Shown piece by piece: positions 46,341 to 59,494 of a stretch of 64,000 nucleotides of DNA. Positions within the stretch are counted from its first letter, which is position 1. The number at the start of each line of letters is the position of its first letter. A model generated the notes under the pieces. It made no database searches. It was not told the DNA's origin and saw only the letters and a program-made list of their open reading frames with translations. Both the position numbers and the translations under genes were made by a program. This stretch comes from Hofstenia miamia (lineage: Eukaryota; Xenacoelomorpha; Acoela; Hofsteniidae). The DNA lies in contig CABFPE010000100.1 in the NCBI GenBank assembly GCA_900660155.1, positions 1,676,753 through 1,740,752 of the forward strand. The letters are read 5' to 3'.

Positions 46341-46851
46341 CGCAATCATAATTGTATAATATTATATTATTATATTTTTAATATTTTAATTATATTATTA
46401 AAAACAATAATATTAATTGAATTATTATATGCAGTGACAAAAAGCAAACTTCTATTATTTTGTTATTGAAAGTAATTGAAAATATTAAAGCATAGGACGT
46501 AGTAAAATTTTACTGGAATTCAGAACATTTAGTGCATACATACAACAAACCCAAAGAACTGATAACAAAATATGTAAAGTTCCAAAAATACTCTTGTTTA
46601 TACTTTAAAGTTCTTGAAACAATCATTATTCTTAAACAAAGAATTAGATGGGTTTTCAAACCCTGATTTGGTTTAAAGGGTTACGTAAAGATACCTTGGT
46701 TCAATATTGTTCTACAAACACTTAATTTCTTTAAAGTGACTTAGAGGTACTTTAAAATACTAAAGGTTAAATATATTTTCTAAAATCTATAATTGTCTTC
46801 AAAATGCTTAATATGTTTGTAATTTCCTCAAATTGCAATTTATGCACTTAC

Positions 46852-47029
46852 TGAAATAACTTCTTTGATTTAGAACCAACATCTTAAACTGTTGGGATGC
46901 AATTATATTCAATGATCTATAATTATAAGTATCGAGCAAAAATGATATATTTTTCGAAGCTACATAATTTCCCAACAAGTACGATGCAAAATCCACCTTA
47001 TAATAACAGGGACGTTTTATTGTCATCAT
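46852..47029 (-). CDS. candidate upstream exon of the same putative gene
   Basis: A minus frame beginning ATG ATG at 47029 reads 59 codons plus one base to a donor (ATTTCA|GTAAGT, GT at 46851-46850), phase 1, compatible with the acceptor at 45948. Alternatively it starts at an acceptor-like TATTATAAG at 46997. The peptide includes VDFASYLLGNYVASKNISFL and IIASQQFKMLVLNQRSYF. No family is recognised and the evidence is splice phase only. Confidence 0.28.
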
Positions 47030-47140
47030 TACTTTTTACGTTTTCTTAGATGTGATATTTTGCTCCGGGCCCCGCGCAAGCTAAGGCTGGCAGTGCTAAG
47101 CTGGTGGAGTTGCTACTGTTGATGATGTATCTACACGAAT

Positions 47141-47554
47141 GTGTTCAACTGAATTAATATCCAAATAAATTCAGTTTCAGTTATAAATTAGAATCCGAGT
47201 AAATTTCCGTTTCAATTTCAGTTCAAAAAGCCCCCACAATTCAGTTTCAGTTCCACATTTAAATGTTTCGACAAAATAATTTCTAGGAATCATAGAGTGG
47301 TGAAAATTTTTACTCTGCCTTTTATTAACTGCAATGGCAAATTTTGCGGTGTCGATCGATCGTTTATTTTCCTGGGGTGCAATTGAATCAGAGAAACGCC
47401 CCGCCAGATTTCAAATCAAAGAGGCAGGGGTGGCGTAAAATTTTGATTACAACAAACCCAGATATGAAATTGTTGACATCTAGAAACTTAACTAAAAATG
47501 TGTTTCAATGTACTTAGTTTCAGTTTCAGTTTTAATTTAAGCTTTAGTTGACAC
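47141..47554. mobile_element. MITE with TTTCAGTTTCAG subterminal repeats
   Basis: The left end GTGTTCAACTGAATTAA and inverted right end GTGTCAACTAAAG bracket a body with ATTCAGTTTCAGTT-type units near the left end (47170-47260) and near the right end (47515-47535). It is non-coding. Terminal match is short and the target duplication unclear. A GC-rich CCGGGCCCCGCGC patch lies just outside (47066-47080). Confidence 0.5.
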
Positions 47555-47764
47555 ATTAAATTTGTATGAGAAAAACTGAGATTTTGCATGGAGTTGACTA
47601 TTTAGACGAAATACAGGCACTGGTATTTATAAAATATTTTATTTATTTATAAAAAAAACTAAACAATTTTTGCAATATTTTGACAGAGTCTGAAGGGCTG
47701 CACCACATTAATCACCATTCTGCTGCTACCCATGCGCGTTTGATATCAAATCAACATCATATCA

Positions 47765-48004
47765 TTAAAAAACATTTATTATTAGTCTGGATTCTTTTTG
47801 CGGCATTAGGGTAGGTTTTATTACAGCTTTAAAGACATAATTATAGTCTGTTCTTTGATGATAGCATTTTAACATTATAATTCGTGCTACATCCGCCACG
47901 TTATTGGACAAACCATTTGCTTCAGTATGTAACTCTAGAACATATGGGAATGATAACCATAAAGTATACCCCAAGAGCAATACAGTAACTTGACTGTACC
48001 ACAA
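47765..48004 (-). other. hydrophobic minus-strand frame, doubtful exon
   Basis: The frame reads QVTVLLLGYTLWLSFPYVLE, LHTEANGLSNNVADVARIIM, LKCYHQRTDYNYVF. One membrane span followed by an amphipathic segment would suit a multi-span receptor, and the strand agrees with the exon candidates at 45.7-47.0 kb. No ATG start is present, and acceptor (GGTACAG) and donor (GCT|GTAATA) are weak. Confidence 0.22.
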
Positions 48005-51000
48005 ATTGATAAGCCAATATTTAAATTAATATAAATAACTAGATATACTACTTTTTTAGTTTTTTAAATAAATTACCACTTCACTTGCTGTAGTGATTCT
48101 ATTGTCTTATAAAAAATGCAAATAGATTTTTACAAAAATGAAACAAGTGCATTTTCTGAACTTGTTATTTGTCGTACTTCCCATTGTATACAATGATGTG
48201 CTGAGTGCATATTTATATAAATTACAAAAGGCAAGTATCAATTAACAGAGCTATCCAATATTACAACTGAGCACACTAAAACGAGCTTTATGAAAATCTC
48301 GATAATATATTTTTGCTTTCATATTTTGATTTTTGCATGAAGCTAGTGATATATAGAATCCAGTTGTGATAAAAGCCATGTGTGCGCGTCACAAAAATGG
48401 GAAAAAAATGAAATCATTCACGAACGTAATCTAAGTGACAGTGCAAAGATCAAGAGAGTATTTAAAATATTTCAGAGCTCGGTTTAATATTTTAGAATGA
48501 CCAGCATTTACTAATGATCCTAATTAATAGTCACTAAGTGTTTACCTAGTTCAACAAGTTTAAACTGGTGTCCTTTTCAATTAACAAACTTTTTCCCATT
48601 TTTTGAAATAAATTTATCCTAGCCTATTGGAAATATTGGAAATAGTGTAATATGAACACATCTATTTGTGAAAGTGCTGGAATGCAATGTTCACAATCTG
48701 TTCTAAAGCTTAAAAAGCTCGGTCTGGAGTATATATTTGTAGAAAATGCGGATTTTTAAAAACAAATTATTATACTCATCATACACAATGTTCACGCAAT
48801 CGAAAGTCTAAGGCCCAAATCAGCAAAACTAAGCTTAGCTGTTTTGTTTGTACACATCACCCAAGCCCAATGAGACATGCCCTGCGCAAAGTCAAATATG
48901 GCTACACCGAAAGATTCTAAAATATAAATGAAAGGCGAAACACTTCTCTATGCTATGGTGCTTTAGGATTTTGGATATCGACATTACTGCATGAGATATA
49001 GACGTTTAAAATTAATTAAATCCTTGTCTCTAATGTTAACCATAAATTGTACCAAAATTTCTTGCTGCAAACAACTTTAAGTCGCCTAATCAAATGCAAT
49101 GGAAAGTCCCTGTTCGATAACCACTGATTTAAAGTAAGCATGATTTACAACTCTAAACTCATGAACTCGTTATTACAGCTCAGACAACGTGGAATTAATA
49201 AAGAAGTTATATAAATAAGATAAGAAATTCCGTGAGGCTGAGCAAGCAAAATTTCTTCAGCGGTAAATAGCCAAAAAAAATATAAAAATTATTAAGCCCA
49301 TACCAAAATTCCTAAAAAATTATGAGTAAAATTTTTTCATTCACTTATGATGGCCAAATCTCTTCTTGTAAATCTACAGGCAACAAGCACATATGTTTTT
49401 CATGCTTTGAGAACTAGTAAATGTTGAAAAGTGACTTAAATATCTTAGATTTCAATGGAAAAGCTATTAGCATTGGGAAGGAAAATTAGCTTTTCAACAC
49501 GAGATAAATTGTTCATCAAGAGAGACTCAGGGGAATGAAAGCAGAGCACAGGAGAACTGCTGAAATGCATCTCACTTCCCTGAAGAATATTGGTTTTCCT
49601 ATTCGGAAAAATTTAATAAATTTCGAGATTAATAATTTAAATATATGCAAATAGCGTGTTACAATAAAAATTGATAGATCGATAGGACTCACACTGCCTA
49701 GAGAAAAGCCTTATATTGAAATATTGAATATTAATATAGTTAATAAAATTGAACAAAAATAATTTCACATTTCACACAAGAAAAAAAGAGACGAAATGAT
49801 AGCATACATTTTTAACATTTTTTAAATATTGTTGCTAAAAGCTTTAGCTAAATAATACCTTTTTATAAACTAAAGTGTAGGCGACTAACGAATTCTGGGA
49901 TTGTGCAGTAAAAGCATTAGAATCCTGAGCGAGATTTTGAAAGAATTGTACACGTTAATAATTTCCTTCATATTAATATTGAATATTTTCACGAAAGTTT
50001 TAAATATATTTTGTACAAAACAAATAAATGGGCTGAAACGATTATCGATGGCTTTGGTAAAAACTATTATCAATCTCCATAATCGTCACGACCCTAATAA
50101 TACAAAACTTTATAACTCTATAGGCACAAAATTAAGCGCAAATGTTCGAGATGACCCGAAGCACAGCAATTGCCAATTTCGTTATGGAAAAGCCGTTTTG
50201 TGAAGGTGTAATATTATATTTAATATGGACGAAACACCGCGAAAAAATGAAAAGAAAGCATATCTCGTGGTGGATAGTATTAGATAGTAGGAAACAATCG
50301 AAAAGATCATTGCACGTCAGAGAAACAATAAATCGATGTTGAATTGTCAATCATATCGCCAGCGGGTAACTGCATTCTGTAGCATTTCGCTAATAATCAA
50401 CGAAAATTCTTACTGAAATTGGAAAATAAAGGCTGGTATTTAAACGTCGGTTTGCATGATACAAATTTAATTGATTGAAATTCAAGGCAAATTAGTGATT
50501 GGAATTAAACGCTTGGTTGAATTTAAAGGTCGATTAGGTTTAAGACAATGGAAATTTGCTCATCATTTTGCGCTTTTGGGAATACTGAAAGCTCCAGCTG
50601 AAAAAGTACTTTAACTATTTTAAATTCTTAAGGCTGGGATGAAATACAAATTATTTTTGGCAGGGCACGTTTTTTAGAGCTCGCTAGTCTGCAAAAATCA
50701 TTTACCTGCACGACCCCGTAGCCAAAACCCGAAATATACATTCATAAAAGCATTGATTTGAAATGTGAATTGCTAAATTACCTCGGTATTTAATAATAAC
50801 TCCACCCCCGACTAATCGTTATCTACAGAAGTGAATTATTGTTAACAATGAAAATAAATCACTGTGGTTTAAATTTATCCTTTGCATTACTCGGTGACAA
50901 CCAAGCGAAACTACGCAAACCCAAAAAAATCTTAAAGAGAAGTCTAATGTTCAAAGTAGCTAAATAAATTTCGTTTTGATTTTACTATTGATACATTATA

Positions 51001-53987
51001 CATAAAAAAAGCATTCAATCAATTGAATGAAAATCATCTGATAAATGTGAAACTCTTTGGAATAATCATGGAAAACTACGGTGTTATTACGCAGAAGTTT
51101 AACTTCAAATTTTGACTAAAAGAATAAAAAATGAGTGTTCAATATTTGATATCAAATAACTTCACGCGGACTTTGTGTTAACACTATGTCTGCTCTTATG
51201 AGAAAACCATCAATATACAAAATCCATAGTGCATTTGATGCTAAGGGAATTAGCACAATAATACATTCGCATTCATTAAGTGCTCGAAGGGAACAATAAA
51301 TTATACTTTCTTGTAGTACGATTTTTTAATTATATTTAAATTTCATATTAATATTTCCAGTTTTTCATAAATTCCAAACTTTTACCATTGGCGATTCTCG
51401 CAAAAATATCTTTCTTGACATAATAGATTCTAAACCATTGTTCCAATTGGCGATACTTCCGGTGGCATTAATAAGCACTTTAGTCTGAAATTGAGATTTT
51501 ATATATATACATATATATAATTAGAGAAAAATTTTTGACACGTAGTATAAAAATGAGTCTAATGACCGAATTGGTATTAATTTAAATGGTACAGACCGAA
51601 AGTTTGCTTAATCAAATGACTGGGCTGTCATACTTGTAAAACTAATAATGGCAACATGTAACTCAAAAATCTTAACAAACCGTTTTGATATTTTCCGTCA
51701 GAGGTAACTTATGTTGAAATTTTATAGGCAACCGCACAAACGTTTTAATGAATTGTTATTTACCACATGGAAATTGTATTTGAGTTTGCAAAAAAGGTTT
51801 TGCAGAAGAATTTTCATATCATATATTGCAAATACAAAAATTTTAATTTTATAAGTACTATCTAATGTCACGGTGGTCGCAGACTTAAAATAATGGTGCT
51901 ATGCTTATAAAAGGTAAGATTTTAGTATTTTATGCACAAGACCTCTGTGCACAGTACGCTTCACAATTGGTGTGGGTGGTCAATGTACACAAAGAAACAG
52001 TTGTTATTCCCGTTGGTTGACGACAGCTGAGAACTTGATGGTATGAAGAGAATTAAAAAATCTAGCTAAAAAATCGGAAATTTTAAATTGAAAATAGTAA
52101 ATTTTTTCAAGCACTTCAGTCATAGCAATATAACTTAGTACAAACTTCAAAATTACATTCGAAAGTGTTCACACCATATCTCACGATTTGCAAATTTCAC
52201 AATAGACGGAGAAACTTGTTTGAAAATGTAGACAAATGGTTTATCCTTTTAAAAAGAATGAAAGTTAGTTGTTTATCAGCATATTTGTTAGAAATATCCA
52301 TGCTGTGTTAAACTAAAATCCATGCATAACGGGGTTAATTCGATTCAATCAAATGAAATGTTGGAATGAATTTATCACTATACTTTAAAACATACAGTAA
52401 TCGGATTTATTAAAGCATATCAACTGTATAACCATGCATTAAACATTTATGCAAAGATTTTATGCTTGCATTACAACACCGTCAAATTTGAATAAACAAC
52501 ATGGAATGTTTTGAACAAGGTCGTAATTGAACTAAATGACAAGAAACTTAAACACGAGAGACAACGCATTTTCCAACATAAACAAATTGGCCAGTCAATT
52601 TGACTTCAATGAATGTCCTCAGACGAAACACTGACTGGCCTCAGGTGGGGTATAGATAAATTCGTCTGAGAGTTTGGCAATTGCAGCACAATAACAAATA
52701 ATGAGCAAGAGAAATTCAAAGCGATGACTGAGTGTGGAAATGAAAAAAAATCTACATGTTCCGATTGAAACCTATTACAATAAACAAACAATACAATTTA
52801 CTAAAATTCAATAATCAACACAATTAATAAATGTTTCAGCTGCTAACATGTAGGGATCTTTACCGGTACTTGAACTAAATTTTGGTCAAATACAGGAATA
52901 CTTCAGGATCAGGTCAGTTCAAGAGCATACCTACTATTCTTTGCATGCACTATATAATAAAACAAAAGAAGAAACAATCTCATTCAAAACCCAAAGTGTG
53001 TACAAAAGTTGTTATATGTAATCAGTAGGGCGATTATTCTTTGAAATAAATTTTCGACGACAAAAATTGACTCAAAATTAAGAATTTTTTACCATATTTT
53101 GACCTAATGAAAAAATTAAAACTACTTCGACCAACTATAGTATTTAAAGTTCAACAAAAACGCATCGATCCTTTGTTAAAAGTTTGCGGAGCTGTGAAAA
53201 AATAAAACAATCAATTAAATTGTCGATTTTAACTTTATTTTGACCTAAAATTGACATTTTGAAGTAACACAATATTTTAAACTTTTTTTACTTAACTAAA
53301 AAACTGTTAGTCAATAAACGGTATTACATTTGAAATTACTAGGATTGTTAAAATAGTAAATGAGATATAAATTTAAAATTATTCGCCTATGTGACGTACC
53401 AATTTAGCGCTCAGAAAATTTGTTTTTCATTTAATCTTACCTGTACAAGACTACAATAAACGATATATATATTGAAGACAGTCAAAATCTAGTTATAAAG
53501 CGTGTAACCAATCAAATTAATAAACACGAGCATTGTGAATTTATAACAAACAGCAATTCAAAATTATTATTTTGTTTGTCAACCAATATTTTATTAACGT
53601 CAAACCTTTTTCAAATTTGATTATTTGGCGACAAGTGGTCGTCAACGAGCTGCCAAAACCTCTCAGCGGTGTAATAAAAATACTAACTAACATTCTAATA
53701 AAAATTACACATGCACTTTAAATATATTGTACAATTGCTGACATATTAATAATGTGATACATATATCTATATGAATTTTTGAAAATATAACCTGCCTTGG
53801 AAGTGCATATAACCGTTATATGTAGCAACTTTCGGTTCTTTGTCAAAATTTATGTAAAAATTTATATTGATTTTATTTCCATTTCATCAATTGCAAAAAA
53901 ATCAATATTTTGAGAAACTATCCAACATTGTGCACAAACAAACAATTACAGTATTATATTACATCGCTTGTAGAAGTCACACATGAC
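48005..53987. other. long gene-free stretch
   Basis: Nothing recognisable in about 6 kb. Frames at 49901-50203, 50142-50342 (+), 50132-50350 and 52606-52791 (-) are unrecognised. TTTTGACC/AATTGAC patches at 53050-53280 resemble those near 1500 and 5500. Confidence 0.45.
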
Positions 53988-54130
53988 CAGAGTGGCAAAC
54001 GGGTCACATATTTTGACATATGACCCGCAGACCATTGACCCATGATCCGACCCATTTCTAGGACCCGGCAATTTTCAAAATTTTGACCCATGATCCGACC
54101 CGAGCAAGTGTGACCCACAACCCGACTTGA
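53988..54130. repeat. hAT-like MITE end with TGACCC repeats
   Basis: CAGAGTGGCAAACGGGTCA starts at 53988, then CATGATCCGACCC is repeated (54040-54053 and 54090-54102) among further GACCC units. The CAGAGTNG start and iterated subterminal motif match the 21145 element in design. The other end was not found, so it is probably truncated. Confidence 0.5.
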
Positions 54131-55040
54131 ATGTAAATATAAATTTTTTAAGAACACGTGCTTCAAACCCAGGTCATAAGTTGGCGAGCTGAGAGCCTGA
54201 TATTTTCCAAAAATTATGGGACTGTCAAGGCTTTAGTTTTTAACACAGTAGACGTCAGTGCAATAATAAGATGCAGAAAATAGCCATACATGGTTCCAGT
54301 CGTACTGAAATACTGAATGCCAGGTTCAGTCATATGGTCAAGCAGAATACTACTTACCTCAAATCTTTCTTGGAATTTTCGGGGGTCGGACTGGGACAGG
54401 CCAGGACCAAGAACGCGGCCAATTTAAAAATCTGTTCAAATCATAATCAAATTAAAAATATATTTGGACGTGACAGATGTGCTGCTCAAAAATGAAGTTA
54501 GAGAGTTTTGATAAAATATTTGTCATAATGTCATGTTATTAGAAATTCGCAATCAAACCATTTTACAGATTGCAATCTACACAATTACAGGAAATGAATT
54601 TCATAAAATGTGCATTTGTTACGATTTTAACTTTATAAATCTGACAGGAATAAAATTAGAGAAAATCGATATTTCCTCAAAAGATTACGGTCAAAGTGCA
54701 ACAGAAAACGTAATAAGAGCACAGTCAGATGCAGAATTTCTCAGCAGACAGTGTAAACTCTTCAAACCCCAGACAACTAAGCATTTAATGGCTACAAATA
54801 CTTTGTTTAAATTGATCTTTACACCAAACGCTTTCTTACCACAATCAACGATAATTGTTTCAACTAAATTAAGCAGCAGATCGCAAAAAATTAGAGCAGC
54901 TGATGAATAAGTGACTTAACACTCAAAATAAAATAATAACAAGACATACCTTCACGCTCATGAGAATCACTCTGCTGAAAAAGTTATCTAGGAATTTGAG
55001 TGGTTTTCAATAGTACATTTTCAATAAACTATAAAAATCA
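54131..55040. other. stretch with an unrecognised 125-codon ORF
   Basis: The plus frame 54533-54910 starts MLLEIRNQTILQIAIYTITG and ends SSRSQKIRAADE. It is one of the longer non-transposon frames here but is not recognised and has no splice or promoter support. Frame 54271-54495 (+) is also unknown. Confidence 0.3.
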
Positions 55041-55255
55041 GCGGCAGATCGAGTTCTTTTAGTTAGGAGAGGCATGAACGTCCGCAAATAAAATGTTTAC
55101 TCATTACAAATGTGTTGTAGTAAAAAACGCACCATTAATGAAATCTTGGCGAAGATGAATAATACAGAGCGAAGATGATCATTAAAACTACTAAATTTAC
55201 TGAATATATTTTTTGGAATTTGCAATTTTGATGTGGCCGTGTGCCAGCCATATCT
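55041..55255. mobile_element. diverged copy of the 37732-38000 MITE
   Basis: Shared ordered blocks include AGGAG(A/G)GGC(A/G)TG, AAATGTGTT, AATAATACAG(A/C)GCG, AATTTACT(A/G)AAT and TTTGCA(A/G)TTT. Ends are eroded (CAGCGGCAGATCGAG on the left). It shows that this MITE family was active more than once. Confidence 0.5.
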
Positions 55256-58200
55256 TATAACATTATTTTCTACAAATAAAATTGACTGAGTTCCAATTCA
55301 CTTTAAAAAGCTATTACAAAAACGTTTTGAGATAAAAGTGCATCATTCCCACTCAATAATATAGAAAATCGAAGCTTATTCCTGTTTTGTACACTAAAAT
55401 GCGATTTAGTACGAAATCAGAAATACAACTCATCCAAAATAAAATATTGAGGAGATTAAATTGAACATTTCTTCTGTATTTTAATATACATTGATGAAAA
55501 TTGCGTACATCGTGTACAAACGCTTTCAACTATTTGCTAAATAATTTTGATTTTTGAAAAAGCATTGTAAATTTTGTTTGACGTACCAAAGTAATTTGTG
55601 TCAAAAACAATAATAGAAGTTAAAACTACTTCAATTATTTAAATTAATGAAGCCAACACAAAAGCATTTGTTCCTACTTTTCAAAGCTATTTCAAAAAGG
55701 ACGCGCTGCATTAATGGAAATTGCGTAAACAAAGGTTAACTACGCTTAAAAATGAAAACTTCAAACTTTCATTGATTTATACATACATCCGAATTTTGGT
55801 CAAAAATCTGTAGAGGCGTACAGAAAATTCAAGAGAACACTTGTCGAAATTAAAACTATTTTGTGTAAAAAAATTGCTAATTATACCATGAGGTAAGTAA
55901 ATTGACTGGAAATATTCGATCATTTGGATTCAGTTCACATTTAAACATTAAATGTTGAAAAATGTATAACTAAGTTTTACAAATTAAGAAAAAATAGTTT
56001 TAGACAGAATTAAAATGAAGAAAACCCAAACCCATGAAACAACGTGTGTGTTTATCCCACTGTTACCGATAAATTAAATAAATATGTTGTCCAATTCATG
56101 TGGATAAGAACGCGTCTCAGTTATTTACTAAAGACTTTTTAATCAAGATCCAATTTTAAGGAATACCATATATGTTATCACTCTCTTGCATCATGTCAAA
56201 TGAGAGTCATCATTGCTTTGGTCTTAAAAACAATTTCATGGCATTTTGTTACTCAAAATGCCAACACTGCTATCACCAGATGGCCCAACAAATGAGATTT
56301 ATTATATTACCAAACAGTAACATTTATTACTAAAGTAATCACGAGGATTTCATTGTAGTTTAGACCAATATTTTGTAAACACATTGTTTGAAAAAGGTTC
56401 ACAATAATTAAGAATAAGTTGGGTATTAGGTTAGCATAACAGTAGAGTGCAACTAAAGATATTTTGTAACTACGCAATGAAAAAGTGGGATAAATTATTT
56501 GCATGTTAAAATAGTTGTTGTAAACAGTAGCAGAGCGGAACGAAATCAGAAAACTTATGCATGCCTTGAAAATGCATTGCTAAGAAGCTTACTAAGTATC
56601 AAAGGAGTCTGCTGCTACTTATTAAAATGTTATGTTTTAACTCAAGTACAATACGAAAACCACGCTCTCACAAAGTCTTTCTTGCAACACTTAAAATGAA
56701 ATGTCAATCATAGCGAATTAGTGTCCAAATCCATTGTGACACTTGCCAAAATCCGATTAGGGTATTAGGCGGAAACAACAAGTGTGCAATGGGGAATACC
56801 CAGTTGAATCTTAAAGGAAATCAGATTAGCAACTGTTTGTGATTATTACTTTATGAAAGCTATATAATTCTAGAAGCTGTTAGGTTGGCATATGGCTTCT
56901 CATTGCATCTGTCCCTCTTAACTCAATTTCAGAATAAAACCAGTTTCAAGTGGTGAAAAACACTAGTGTCAAAGCTCAAGATATGGTTAGTGGGCCTCTC
57001 TTTGACTACTCTATAGGTCCATAGAATAATTTTTGGCTGCTGTTGCTAAGCACGATAGCTAGGAAATACATATTGCTGTTATACTTTACATTGTGTAGTC
57101 TCAATTCAAAAATGATCACATTTCGGATTAATTAAGGCACTAGAAATATGACAAATAAAAATGAGTATAAAAATACTTTTGCAACTTGGATTATAAGGAC
57201 CAACAGCAATATAAATAATAAATGATAAGTCGCATGGCCCTCCCTTTCAAAAGTTTCTTAACTCTTGGGATAATTAATTCCAGGCATTGGACAAAGCATA
57301 TGAGCATGCATGGAGTAAATGAAATGTTTCTGTAATTTTAACAATAAAAGTTGATTTCACATCAAGGCAAGAATATGTTTCAATGAATGATTAATAGACA
57401 CAAAATAACCAATAAAGGTTTATACTCATCAATTGTTTATAAAAGTTGATTCAATATAATTGTTTCCACTCCGCATCATCTCGATTCAAAGCACAACAAG
57501 TGCTATTAACAATGCCGCAAATTCACTGGAAATTTAGCAGCTGCACACCTGTGCCAGAAATGGAAACAGAAAAAATTGAATGGCGTCAAGTGAAAAAAGC
57601 TGTATAAATGTAGCGAAAAAGACCTTTACAGATAAAAGAAATACTTAATGAAAAGCATGTCAAAGTAAAAATTTACTTTAGTAGATTTTCTAAAGTCTGA
57701 TTGGAATTGCAGGAATTAAATTGATCAAAATCTTACGGATGAGAATTTAAGGGTTAACATTTCTAGGGAGTGCAGAATTTTATATAATATATTTACCAAA
57801 TATCACTTCACAAGTATCTATATAAAAAAAGAATGAAAATTCGTATATATTCTAAAATGAAAAATAGGACAAAATAAGATAGTATAAAATATTATTGTCG
57901 AAGTTACTGAATCCACTAACCTCCTACGAAGAAACAAGGCTAATGCATTATTATCCCCTTCAATCATACTAAGGCAACTACGTCCAAACCTGGGCTGGTA
58001 CATGTTGTACTGGACAGACATCATTTCACACTACAATGACACTCTGGTTTTCCAGTAATTGTTAACGACCAATCAGAAATGAAAACCAAAGTAAATAAAA
58101 ATATATTTCGCTAAACGCGATTGGCACTGACTTTAAACTGCACTGACTTCGCGAAATGCAAACTTCCAGTTTAGATAATCTCGTAAAATATAATTTATTA

Positions 58201-58771
58201 CACATTTCTGACGCTTTGTAAAAAATAGTGTTCAATAAAATCAACAAAATATCGATACTCTCAGCGGGCTGTTACTTCGTAAACAGTGCAGGTTTTAAAA
58301 ATTTTTTGCATTTTTAGGAATAGTACAAATTTATTTTCATAAGAACCACAAAAAAAGTTGACGCTGTATTTGAAAGAAATCAGGATCTTGATCATTTAGT
58401 GATTCCTTGTTGATTCTACAAATTCTATTTGAGATTTAAATTATTGATAGTTATGTTAAATTCGACATTCGAATGAAAGAAATAAGATTAGTAGTAAAAC
58501 ACATCTAACTAGAAAATCTTTAGACAAGTAAAGCTAGGAAATAATGCCTAATATCGTGCAATGTTCAAAAGTATGTGTTACCTTTTTGACTCTGCACAGT
58601 TATGAACTTTTCAAAAATAGGTTATTACTTTCACGTACTTCAAGCACAAAAATAATTTTTTAACACAAATGTTCATCTTTTTGGGGAAAAAACATTTACT
58701 AAAAATGGGTTCATATTCAAAAAACCTAAATTTCTCAACTGTTTGAAAATATGGAACAACGATAAGTAGCA
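55256..58771. other. gene-free stretch
   Basis: It contains the second copy of the 49-bp repeat (58630-58676). A donor-like ATGAG|GTAAGT at 55893 follows an open frame with SVEAYRKFKRTLVEIKTILC, unrecognised. Frames at 56307-56504, 57818-58024 and 58062-58247 (-) and 56499-56699 (+) are likewise unknown. Confidence 0.35.
58630..58676 (+). repeat. dispersed repeat copy B
   Basis: TTCACGTACTTCAAGCACAA through CACAAATGTTCATC; partner of 35451-35499 in the same orientation. Confidence 0.6.
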
Positions 58772-59266
58772 TTAACACTAAACGCACTGAGTGGGGCGAT
58801 TCGGCGTTTTTGAACTTTGACTTTGAAAATGACCTTAATTTAATTATTATAGTACGTATATAATTTTTAAAACATTGAGTTTATTTCTAATTTATTCATT
58901 TTTTTAGAAATGACAATTTATGAGAAATTATGATTATGTAATACAGGCTGACCTTGAGCGGATGTTTTTCATTTTCGTGTTAGAGTAAGTCTTTGACAAT
59001 AATTAGGAGAAATATAAGTTGAATAAACTGTTTCCTTCTGTTTTAATTCATTGGTGAAGTCACAACTTCATTTGCATTTAAAATTGAAACCAATGAATAT
59101 GTTTTTTTGAAAATTGGTAAAGATATAGCTCAAAAGTACATCTTTCACTATGCCAAAGCTCATTACTATATCTTTAAAAGTTTTGAAATAAAAGAAGAGG
59201 ACCGAATCGGTCCATCCCATCCTCAGTGCGCTATTGAAATTTTATACCTCAGTGCATCTAGGTTGA
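58772..59266. mobile_element. piggyBac-like MITE, decayed
   Basis: TTAACACTAAACGCACTGAG at the left matches inverted TTCAACCTAGATGCACTGAG at the right at 15 of 20 positions. The right TTAA has become TTGA-like. GC-richer subterminal parts (GGGGCGATTCGG; CCGAATCGGTCC) and an AT-rich body of about 495 bp. No coding. Confidence 0.6.
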
Positions 59267-59494
59267 AAGTCCCGCGAGTCAATTGAGTATTATATCGAAA
59301 TACACAGATTAGTGGAAAATTATAATTTTATTAAAATTTGATTTGAAGCTATTTACTTAGATTAAATACAAATTTATTTGATAATGACAACTTATGTTTC
59401 CAATATATAAAGAAATTAGGAGAAAACGTAACATATCCTATTAAGCAAACACTAAAAGGATTCTTTGTAAATATAGAAACTAAGGAATGCTTAC
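59267..59494. other. short gene-free stretch
   Basis: AT-rich; would be intron if the next exon candidate is real. Confidence 0.3.

Noticed and set aside
54533-54910. 125-codon ORF as a gene
   Set aside because: Unrecognised, no splice or promoter evidence; frames of this length arise by chance in a window this size.
55490-55900. Apparent diverged tandem repeat (attgcgta, ttaaaacta blocks) also echoed at 53050-53280
   Set aside because: Similarity is weak and confined to AT-rich words; could not define a unit.
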